13,892 bases of DNA from Chloroflexales bacterium. GTDB lineage: Bacteria > Chloroflexota > Chloroflexia > Chloroflexales > Chloroflexaceae. Both the position numbers and the translations under genes were made by a program. This document shows, one piece after another, positions 7,199 through 12,697 of the stretch (positions within the stretch are counted from its first letter, which is position 1; every line of letters begins with the position of its first letter). The stretch is from assembly GCA_013336035.1 (NCBI GenBank), contig JAAXUL010000090.1, forward strand, positions 1-13,892. Direction: 5' to 3'. Under the pieces are notes generated by a model that had not been told where the DNA came from, did no database searches, and saw only the letters and a list, made by a program, of their open reading frames with translations.

Positions 7199-8197
7199 CT
7201 ATGCGTTGTCTGGGAGGCCACGGCCATACCCGCGAGTTGTCTCACGCAAGCCACTGCGCAGCGCATCTTCGTTGGCGTAGAGATCGCTGAGCTCAGCTAC
7301 CAGCGCATGTGTGGTGTCGGCATCGAGCATTGTCACCTGGCCCATCACACGGCGGCGTAACGCCTGGATCGACTCGCGCACAGCCTGCACGGCAGCCGTA
7401 TCGCTTAGCGGGAAGTCGAGATCAGCGGACCCGCCTCGTAGCAGATCATAGCTGTGCTGCGTCAGCTCTAGGTTGCTAAACAGCTCACAGTCGCTGAAAG
7501 CGATACCGACTAGCGAATTGCGCACCTTGCCAATGCGTGAGGCAATCGCACCATAGCGGCTTGAGCGCAGCACATTGCCCAGAGCATACTGTAGCTCTCC
7601 GGGCGTAAGATCGCGCATCGTCTCAATGTCAAGAAACAGCGCCTCCGGGCGCACATACTCATCTGCGCCCAGGCCAGTCATGCGTTTACCTTTGTCACTG
7701 CCCTCTTTCTCAGGCAGCCAAGGCGAGCTATTGTCGAACGGCGCATTAAACATCTTCTTATCGGTAATCAGCGGGGCTGGGTGCAGGCTGAAGGCATCGT
7801 CGGTAATCACCCGAGATCGCTGCGCGCCGCCGCCACCCGCCGCATAGCCATAGACCATACAGTCGATACACTTTTCACAGGGCTGGTTCGCGTTGAGCGA
7901 GCAGACGCCTTCTTTTGTGGCAAACAGCAGGTTAAGCCGGCGTAGTAGCTCACGCCCAGTCCGACGCTCAACCGCAGTCTGCTTCCGCTTGCTAATCACC
8001 ACCCGCTGTATCACCGGGCTGCTAGCATCGCCGCCCGCGTGGACAAATTCCTTATTTAACGGCTCGCCGCTGCCCTCAGTGCGAAAGATCGCCTCTGACT
8101 CGACCCGACGCACAATAAAGAGGCTGACGTACTTACCGCGTGGGCTGTTGCTGTAGCTCTCTAGCATGTGCTGTGCGTACTGGCTGAGGACGTTCAT
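7199..8197 (-). CDS. csc2: Csc2, the Cas7-type backbone subunit of subtype I-D
   Basis: 332 aa. Several Csc2 copies line the crRNA in the I-D Cascade and set the periodic 5+1 base pairing in which every sixth guide base is flipped out. The protein starts SQYAQHMLESYSNSPRGKYV. It has a cysteine cluster, C99 and C107-x2-C110-x2-C113 (CEKCIDC), the zinc site of the family, then YGYAAGGGGAQRSRVITDDA. The ATG at 8195-8197 follows an AAAGGAA site about 8 nt upstream and lies 24 bp after the cas10d stop. GC is about 50-55%. Confidence 0.95.
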   Translation of the reverse strand: MNVLSQYAQHMLESYSNSPRGKYVSLFIVRRVESEAIFRTEGSGEPLNKEFVHAGGDASSPVIQRVVISKRKQTAVERRTGRELLRRLNLLFATKEGVCSLNANQPCEKCIDCMVYGYAAGGGGAQRSRVITDDAFSLHPAPLITDKKMFNAPFDNSSPWLPEKEGSDKGKRMTGLGADEYVRPEALFLDIETMRDLTPGELQYALGNVLRSSRYGAIASRIGKVRNSLVGIAFSDCELFSNLELTQHSYDLLRGGSADLDFPLSDTAAVQAVRESIQALRRRVMGQVTMLDADTTHALVAELSDLYANEDALRSGLRETTRGYGRGLPDNA

Positions 8198-8221
8198 GTG
8201 GGTATTCCTTTCAGGTAGCTC

Positions 8222-11131
8222 TTATACGTTGCTTGGGTCGGAGGCGTCAGGCGTCTCAGGGAGTTCGATCGGTTCGCCTTTGTCGGCGGCCTCGGCTACC
8301 TTGCGCGGAATCTGCTCGCGCATGTAGAACATGTAGGTCGAGCGGAGCAGTTTCTCATCGCTCAGAATCCGTGCTGGATTGTTACCATAGACCCCTGCAT
8401 AGATCCCAGAGTAGAAGACATCGACAAATTCTTTGATCGCCTCCCACTTGGTTCGGCCCGGCCTATAGCGCTCATCAGCAACGCGCTCCAGATACGCGAA
8501 GATGTCTTCGACCGTTGCTGCTTTCAGCGCGTCCATATCCGACTCAATTGCTTTGCTGCGCTGTGTGATCTTTTGCAGCACCTCGTCCATCGCCGTCATC
8601 AGCGAACTTTTTGCCAGGGTTCGTCCGATCAGGCGATGCTTCCAGGCAATTTGCGCCAAGTGGCGCATGTGGGTACTGAGTTGCTCCATAAAGCCTGCTC
8701 CTTTGCTATGTGCCAGACGCTCAACTGCCCCAAATACCTCATGCGAGAGGGCGATCAGCGCCCACTCGGCATTCCGGGCGTCGCGGGCACGTCCCTCGAT
8801 CCATTTCTCCGTGGTATAGAAGATGCCCAGCGGGTGGAAGGCGAGCGCCTCAACCAGCTCTGGCAGTGAATCCTCCTTACCACCGCTGGTTCGGCGCTTT
8901 ATCGTATAGAGATGCTGCATCTGTTCCCAGAGTAACTTCAGATCAGCCTGGCCTGAAGCGGGAAACTGGCGATAGCTTGTGGAGTCAATAAGACCGCGAC
9001 ACGAGAGCGGCGTCATGTCCGTGGTGAGATCACCAACATACTCCTGGCTAAAGGGAACTATCGGGCTGCTGCTCAACACTACACGGCAGCTAAAGTAGCG
9101 CTGGAGGATGAGGGCGTATTCCAGCGCGAACAGAAAGCGCTCGGTATCGGTGCTGCCTGCCGGGTTGAGCGGGAAGATCAGCAGGTTTCCGATCAACGCT
9201 TCGGCATAGCTCGGTATGTAGATGCCGAAGCTGTGAGGCTTCCCGGCTTTGGTTCGCGTCAGCATCGGTGCAGTGACGCGCTGCTCTGTCGTATAGCGAT
9301 GCATGGCGCGATCGCCATCGAGCCAGAGAGCGCGACCGTCTTCACGCTTCAGCTCCTTCAATACCTTCTGCAAGCCCTGCACAAATGGCCGCGTGAAGAA
9401 GGCATAAGGGTAGAGGTGCAGATAGACGGTATGTTCACCACGGATCTCCTCGTAGCTCAATCGCTCGATCAAATACTGAGTCTGGCACAATACGCAGATA
9501 TTCTTCTTCGGCTCGCCGGGGCCACCGCGCAGTCGGTTCGAGAAGGTTTGTACAGAAATATCTGATCGCACATCGGCAGACATCCACGGTGTCGTCGGGA
9601 GGTCTTCGCTGCACTGTACACACTGCTTATGCTGGTGTTTGGCATACTGCTGCGGGCCGCCAGATACTGCTGTCAGGCGCCCCTGTGCGCCAAACAGTGC
9701 ATGATGCTCCAGATAGCTGGTAAACATCGGTATACGTGGGTCATCACTGAGCTGATCAGAAAGAAGTGGCCGCCCATCCGCCAGCAAGCGCCTACAAATC
9801 ACCTCTTCGCTGAGCGATAGGTCGCGGGCCAAGACATAGGCACGATCTAAGCGAGCATCAAAAAAGGCCAAGACCTCGCGCTGCTCAATTGGTACCTCCA
9901 GCAGATTGTAGATGCGCTCCCAGGGCTGAGGAATAGCTTTAGCAAAGTGATCGCCAAGGAAGATGAAGTAGCTGCGAATAAGCTCACCAATGCGGAGTTG
10001 CGCGTCAGTCTCGGCGATAGGATTGGCAGCCAACAGCACTTCGACGCGAGAGACGGCCTGTGGGAATTGCGCGGCAATCTTTGCGAAGCTTGCGCTAGAT
10101 CGTGAGCGAGCCTTCTGTGCTAACTCCTCGTGCTTGAAGCTACGCCGCTGCACAATCGTATAGATTGCGTCCCAGATAGCATCAAATGGTCGCCCTAAAG
10201 TTAGGCATTTCGCGTCCACCTTAATGCCAAGAGGTCGAACCTCAATAAACTCCTCGAACTTACCACCAGTTAGATTCGCAAGCTCACCTGCCGCTCGTAC
10301 CGCCATACGCTGCACATCAGCGCTGCTAATCTGGGGCTCCTGACCACGGCGCACCAGATAGGCGACCCCATCGGGGTAGAGTAGAAGCGGCAGCAGATCG
10401 TAGCGTGTGCGCAACTCGTCGCTGATTGCATTGTGCAGGATATTGGTGAGCGCCCCGCGTGACTCATCAAGGCGGTGGCTGAAAAGGGTGTACTGTGCCT
10501 CCCGATCAAGTGCAAAGGTATTGAGGTTTGAGAGAAAGGATGCCTTATGGGCTTGCTCATCCAACGTGTGGGAGAGATCAAGTACATCTACTGCCTTGAT
10601 CAAGGGTAGCAACTTCAGCACCCGCTCCCTCCCCAATCCATAGCGGGTTGTATTGCGTACGATTAACGCCTCACCATGCACTGGGCTATGGCCGCCATGC
10701 CCACGAGCCAGGGTGGTGATGTCCTCGATATAAGCTTCATACTGTGGAAAGAATGTATCAAGGCCGAAGCGGATGATCTGCGTGGTAATATTTGCCGGGG
10801 TCGCATCTTTGTTCATGCCCTGGCTTTGCCGTAAGAGCTTGTTGATGTCATGGACAGTGTAAGCGGTGAAGAGTACCCGTATCTCGATATCAGGTACCTG
10901 AAACATGCGACACAGCTGTTCAAGTATAAGAATTCCATCAAGGATGTGTGCGTAGAGACTCTGCCCATCTTTATTACCATACTGAAGGTAATCTCCGCTT
11001 TTAAGCGTGATCAGATGCTTGTTTGCTACTTGTCCCAGAAAATCTGCCAATAGAGCCGACTCGCTCCGGCCAATTACCATATCGAGCATCGCCAACATAT
11101 CACTATCGCCCTGGGGTTGCATCGTCGACAT
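8222..11131 (-). CDS. cas10d: Cas10d (Csc3), large HD-nuclease subunit of subtype I-D Cascade
   Basis: 969 aa, the usual Csc3 length. The N-terminal HD nuclease appears intact: H62 (YAHILDG), the HD doublet H94-D95 (AYTVHDINK), GHGGH around 143-148 and a later D in KAVDVLD. A zinc finger is formed by CVQC (504/507) and CVLC (546/549). No GGDD cyclase motif was seen in the palm region, as usual for Cas10d. The protein recognises PAM and cuts DNA together with Cas3. I chose the ATG at 11129-11131 because GAAGGA lies 6 nt upstream; a TTG two codons earlier would abut that site. GC is about 50%. It is the first complete cas gene, directly after the cas3-like stub. Confidence 0.95.
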   Translation of the reverse strand: MSTMQPQGDSDMLAMLDMVIGRSESALLADFLGQVANKHLITLKSGDYLQYGNKDGQSLYAHILDGILILEQLCRMFQVPDIEIRVLFTAYTVHDINKLLRQSQGMNKDATPANITTQIIRFGLDTFFPQYEAYIEDITTLARGHGGHSPVHGEALIVRNTTRYGLGRERVLKLLPLIKAVDVLDLSHTLDEQAHKASFLSNLNTFALDREAQYTLFSHRLDESRGALTNILHNAISDELRTRYDLLPLLLYPDGVAYLVRRGQEPQISSADVQRMAVRAAGELANLTGGKFEEFIEVRPLGIKVDAKCLTLGRPFDAIWDAIYTIVQRRSFKHEELAQKARSRSSASFAKIAAQFPQAVSRVEVLLAANPIAETDAQLRIGELIRSYFIFLGDHFAKAIPQPWERIYNLLEVPIEQREVLAFFDARLDRAYVLARDLSLSEEVICRRLLADGRPLLSDQLSDDPRIPMFTSYLEHHALFGAQGRLTAVSGGPQQYAKHQHKQCVQCSEDLPTTPWMSADVRSDISVQTFSNRLRGGPGEPKKNICVLCQTQYLIERLSYEEIRGEHTVYLHLYPYAFFTRPFVQGLQKVLKELKREDGRALWLDGDRAMHRYTTEQRVTAPMLTRTKAGKPHSFGIYIPSYAEALIGNLLIFPLNPAGSTDTERFLFALEYALILQRYFSCRVVLSSSPIVPFSQEYVGDLTTDMTPLSCRGLIDSTSYRQFPASGQADLKLLWEQMQHLYTIKRRTSGGKEDSLPELVEALAFHPLGIFYTTEKWIEGRARDARNAEWALIALSHEVFGAVERLAHSKGAGFMEQLSTHMRHLAQIAWKHRLIGRTLAKSSLMTAMDEVLQKITQRSKAIESDMDALKAATVEDIFAYLERVADERYRPGRTKWEAIKEFVDVFYSGIYAGVYGNNPARILSDEKLLRSTYMFYMREQIPRKVAEAADKGEPIELPETPDASDPSNV

Positions 11132-11142
11132 AAGCAATCCTT

Positions 11143-11310
11143 CTATAGAGTAGGGGCTACTCCATCCACATCCGCGCTCGTGAGCGCGCGGTACGTCTCC
11201 AGCTGGTGCTGCGAGAGCTGCCAGTCCGCCGGGAGGCGCTGTGCAAGCTCGGCGGGCACCTCCGCCGGGTCGGCCAGCTTCGAGTAGACCGGGAGCGTGG
11301 TAATCTGCAT
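11143..11310 (-). pseudogene. Truncated N-terminal fragment of a cas3-like helicase gene
   Basis: 55 codons from an ATG at 11308-11310 with an AGGGG site 4 nt upstream. The product has LPVYSKLADP near its start and LSQHQLETYRALTSADVD (about 32-49), which resembles the start of I-D Cas3 helicases just before Walker A (LP-YSKL, then a Q-motif-like QHQLxTYxAL). The frame then runs into six unrelated residues and a TAG at 11143-11145, 11 bp before the cas10d ATG. I infer the rest of the gene was deleted. The stub is GC-rich (about 75% in its middle), unlike the following genes, and sits where the I-D loci I recall carry cas3. It could instead be a short leader peptide; the identification rests on recalled family resemblance. 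Confidence 0.55.
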
Positions 11311-11417
11311 AGTGCCCCTCGCTGCTGTCAGTGTAGTAGAGGCGCCCGTCACAAATGCGCCCGCGTACAGGTCTATTGCTCTAAACGACTTCCGATCCGT
11401 TCCCCGCATCCACTGCC

Positions 11418-11450
11418 ACTGTAGCACACCGCTCGGGACTCATTGAGTCC
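11418..11450 (-). promoter_or_regulatory. Candidate cas operon promoter with an operator-like inverted repeat
   Basis: On the minus strand an extended -10, TGC-TACAGT, lies at 11418-11426, giving a start near 11411 and a roughly 100-nt 5' UTR before the stub. A perfect 7-bp inverted repeat with a 1-nt centre, GGACTCA-A-TGAGTCC, occupies 11436-11450, where a -35 would lie; no -35 consensus is seen. A regulator bound here would directly control the promoter. The neighbouring HTH protein is the obvious candidate binder, by position only. No canonical terminator separates the HTH gene from this promoter, so read-through is also possible. Confidence 0.5.
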
Positions 11451-11482
11451 GGCAAAAAGAAATGATCGAGCAAACCCGCAAA

Positions 11483-11767
11483 CTATGAGGAGTACAGGAA
11501 CAGGTACGGTGCGACCTTGGGGACAAGCTGCTGGCGAAATTTCAGCTTCCGACCGTAGACATCGATGGTCTTGTTCTGAATGTTCTCGATATGCCGACGA
11601 ACCGTGTGCTCACTGATGTAACGCTGCGATGCTATAATCTGATCGCTATGACCCTGAACCGCCAGCATAACTACATCTCGCTCGGGCTGCCCCAAGAGCT
11701 GTAGAAATTGACGGGCTTTTTCTAGCTCAGTGCGTTGCTCGGGCTTCAAATCGTCGAGCCAGGTCAT
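11483..11767 (-). CDS. Small stand-alone LuxR/GerE-type HTH protein
   Basis: 94 aa. Residues about 25-67 (LGQPERDVVMLAVQGHSDQ, then ISEHTVRRHIENIQNK) match the GerE/LuxR four-helix DNA-binding fold, with the recognition helix in SEHTVRRH. There is no receiver or ligand domain; the N-terminal 20 residues are charged and helical. The ATG at 11765-11767 is preceded by GGAGGGAG (11774-11781). An earlier in-frame ATG (11797) would overlap the upstream gene and lacks such a site. It follows the 66-aa gene by 19 bp and is likely co-transcribed with it, just upstream of the cas operon. I infer a local regulator of cas genes, but a toxin or other role cannot be excluded. Confidence 0.8.
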   Translation of the reverse strand: MTWLDDLKPEQRTELEKARQFLQLLGQPERDVVMLAVQGHSDQIIASQRYISEHTVRRHIENIQNKTIDVYGRKLKFRQQLVPKVAPYLFLYSS

Positions 11768-11786
11768 AGCGTGCTCCCTCCTGTGG

Positions 11787-11987
11787 CTATAGTTCATGAA
11801 GCAGCTGACGCAACTGCTGCTTGAGTTGAGCGACCAGCTTGGGGGCGTGCCTTTCGACTTCCTCAGGTGCTACTGTCATCAGGCTCTGAAGCTCGGCTTG
11901 CGCCGCTTCACAAGTACGAGCCAGCCGCGCGGCCAACCACCCTATGTGCTGTAAGTGCGCAAGTGCACTGTCCAACGAACTCCACAT
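11787..11987 (-). CDS. Small helical protein of unknown function, predicted target of the pseudo-crRNA
   Basis: 66 aa, not recognised. The sequence is almost entirely helical and leucine/alanine/glutamine-rich (AHLQHIGWLAARLARTCEAA; KLVAQLKQQLRQLLHEL), suggesting a helical hairpin or coiled coil, with no signal peptide or clear membrane span. The ATG at 11985-11987 has AGGAGAGGG just upstream. The frame remains open to 12056, but upstream Met codons lack such a site. It is the first gene of a pair with the HTH gene. Its promoter/5' region carries the 18-bp match to the pseudo-crRNA guide, which makes it either a CreT-like toxin candidate or a partner of the HTH regulator. Codon start and reality are moderately supported by the ribosome binding site and operon layout. 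Confidence 0.65.
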   Translation of the reverse strand: MWSSLDSALAHLQHIGWLAARLARTCEAAQAELQSLMTVAPEEVERHAPKLVAQLKQQLRQLLHEL

Positions 11988-11996
11988 ACCCTCTCC

Positions 11997-12064
11997 TGTA
12001 TAGCAATCGTAATGCATTGACCTAAATCTTGCCAGTAGCGTAACATACTCCCTCAAGAAGTCAA
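11997..12064 (-). promoter_or_regulatory. Promoter region of the 66-aa/HTH operon, two alternatives
   Basis: Option 1: TTGACT (12059-12064), a 16-bp spacer and TACGCT (12037-12042), giving a start near 12030 and an mRNA that contains the Shine-Dalgarno site. Option 2: an extended -10, TGC-TATACA (11997-12005), which would start within a few bases of the ATG and give an almost leaderless mRNA. The predicted Cascade target (12001-12021) lies just downstream of option 1 and overlaps option 2, so binding would block either. Confidence 0.5.
12001..12021 (-). other. Predicted Cascade target site (protospacer plus GTC PAM) for the pseudo-crRNA
   Basis: Minus-strand sequence AATGCATTACGATTGCTA (12018 down to 12001), preceded 5' by GTC (12021-12019). 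The pseudo-crRNA guide, starting right after its ATTGAAAC handle, reads AATGCCTTACGCTTGCTA. They agree at 16 of 18 positions and differ only at 6 and 12, the positions not read by a Cascade backbone. GTN/GTH is the published PAM form for I-D systems. Agreement ends after position 18, which fits regulatory binding without cleavage. The guide would pair with the template strand of the 66-aa gene. Confidence 0.85.
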
Positions 12065-12086
12065 TGGGGGGAAATAACCATGACGA

Positions 12087-12120
12087 AGACGGCGCCGGTC
12101 AATCTTGACCGGCGCCGTCT
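12087..12120 (-). terminator. 16-bp perfect hairpin after the pseudo-repeat, possible terminator
   Basis: AGACGGCGCCGGTCAA and its exact reverse complement are separated by 2 nt, a strong stem that begins within the last bases of the second pseudo-repeat. On the minus strand it follows the pseudo-crRNA and is followed by TCTTCGTC rather than a true T-tract. It could end the small RNA, stabilise its 3' end, or be a DNA operator. Its position supports the first two, but the missing T-run lowers certainty. Confidence 0.5.
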
Positions 12121-12153
12121 CAATCCCTCAAAGGGATCGTTGCTACTAGCAAG
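12117..12153 (-). repeat. Degenerate CRISPR repeat, distal (pseudo-repeat 2)
   Basis: Exactly 37 nt and alignable without gaps to the array repeat, with 24 of 37 identities. The stem is changed on both sides: ATCCCT pairs with AGGGAT where the array has ATCCGC with GCGGAT. The 6-bp hairpin is therefore kept by compensating changes, evidence for selection on Cas6 recognition rather than random decay. The 3' end reads ATTGAGAC, one change from the array handle. Confidence 0.88.
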
Positions 12154-12164
12154 CGTAAGGCATT

Positions 12165-12201
12165 GTTTCAATCCGCCAGGCGGATGCTGCGGTGGGTCGG
12201 G
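12165..12201 (-). repeat. Degenerate CRISPR repeat, promoter-proximal (pseudo-repeat 1)
   Basis: The crRNA-3' 21 nt (12165-12185) differ from the array repeat at only two bases, both in the loop; the stem ATCCGC/GCGGAT and the ATTGAAAC handle are identical. The remaining 16 nt are largely unrelated (the -10 begins at 12204). Only the part needed for the hairpin and the handle is preserved. Confidence 0.9.
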
Positions 12202-12203
12202 GC

Positions 12204-12212
12204 AGTATAGCA
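12204..12212 (-). promoter_or_regulatory. Extended -10 promoter of the pseudo-crRNA
   Basis: TGC-TATACT on the minus strand, a near-consensus extended -10 (TGnTATAAT). No -35 consensus is seen at 17-18 bp. It lies 3 bp past the hicA stop codon and about 7 nt before the predicted RNA start next to pseudo-repeat 1. Confidence 0.7.
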
Positions 12213-12214
12213 CA

Positions 12215-12427
12215 CTACAGATTCTCGGGCGTCAGGCCCGTCCGCTTCGCGATACGGGCTAGCATGCGCGGGCCGAGCTCCTCATCGTCGTGGAAGGCGA
12301 AGACGAAGTCATCCCAGCCGTCGCGCTCCAGCGTGCGGTGCGAGCCTGCTGTTCGCTTGATGCGCCAGCCGATTCGCAGCAGCGCCGCCAGGACGCGGCG
12401 GGCCTTCGTCGCTGGCCACTGGCTCAT
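12215..12427 (-). CDS. hicA: HicA family mRNA-interferase toxin
   Basis: 70 aa. HicA is a small double-stranded-RNA-binding-fold ribonuclease that stops translation when not bound by HicB. The family pattern is visible: VLAALLRIGWRIKRTAGSHR with the catalytic-type histidine H30, a basic beta hairpin, then ELGPRMLARIAKRTGLTPENL at the C-terminus. Its ATG overlaps the hicB stop as ATGA (12424-12427), so antitoxin and toxin are coupled, antitoxin first. The stop lies just upstream of the pseudo-crRNA promoter. Confidence 0.92.
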   Translation of the reverse strand: MSQWPATKARRVLAALLRIGWRIKRTAGSHRTLERDGWDDFVFAFHDDEELGPRMLARIAKRTGLTPENL

Positions 12428-12639
12428 GCTGCGGCCGCCTCGAATGCAATGTTCAGTAGCTGGGCAGGCTCCTCATCGTGCTCCAGACGCTCGGCGATCA
12501 CGCGCAGGGCCAGGGCCTGCGCCCGGGCGATGGCCTCCTCGCGCGTGGCCCCGTAGGCGAGCACGCCGGAGAGCTCCAGGATCTCGGCGATCCAGCGCGC
12601 GTCTGCCTCTTGCTCGGTCTCAATGGTGAAGCGCATCAT
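12424..12639 (-). CDS. hicB: HicB family antitoxin
   Basis: 71 aa. The partial RNase H-like HicB fold is recognisable: FTIETEQEADARWIAEILEL, SGVLAYGATREEAIARAQAL, then ALRVIAERLEH. It is a short HicB without a C-terminal DNA-binding domain. Two ATGs stand in tandem (12637-12639 and 12634-12636) after GAGAGGGG; the choice changes one residue. Together with hicA it forms a complete pair between the WYL regulator and the pseudo-crRNA and may help retain the CRISPR locus, although that is inference. Confidence 0.92.
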   Translation of the reverse strand: MMRFTIETEQEADARWIAEILELSGVLAYGATREEAIARAQALALRVIAERLEHDEEPAQLLNIAFEAAAA

Positions 12640-12679
12640 GGCCCCTCTCTCGTGCGGCGCAGCTCAGGTCCCTTACTTG

Positions 12680-12688
12680 ATTGTAGCA
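12680..12688 (-). promoter_or_regulatory. Extended -10 promoter of hicBA
   Basis: TGC-TACAAT on the minus strand, 40 bp before the hicB start and just past the WYL gene stop. No -35 consensus is visible. It has the same TGCTA core as the candidate promoters at 11418-11426 and 12204-12212. Confidence 0.6.
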
Positions 12689-12697
12689 CGCCGCCCC

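Larger units (their letters stand above)
12087..12197 (-). ncRNA. Candidate CreA/CreR-like regulatory pseudo-crRNA
   Basis: The predicted RNA starts near 12197, 7 nt after an extended -10. It contains a 5'-degenerate repeat (ends at 12165 with the authentic ATTGAAAC handle), an 11-nt pseudo-spacer (AATGCCTTACG, 12164-12154), a second degenerate repeat (12153-12117) and a strong hairpin. This promoter, half-repeat, short spacer, repeat, hairpin order is that of CreA/CreR RNAs known beside other CRISPR types, which guide Cascade to a partially matching promoter. Cas6 cleavage in both stems would release a guide with the normal handle, whose first 18 nt combine the pseudo-spacer with the 5' end of the second repeat. 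Its target at 12001-12021 is next door. It is clearly apart from the main array, at the other end of the cas operon. Confidence 0.85.

Noticed and set aside
11311..11427. 94-residue version of the cas3-like stub
   Set aside because: It would start at or above the presumed promoter; the ATG at 11310 has a ribosome binding site.
11436..11450. Hairpin as a terminator of the HTH gene
   Set aside because: On the minus strand the T-run precedes the stem and on the plus strand an A-run follows it, so neither direction has a terminator.
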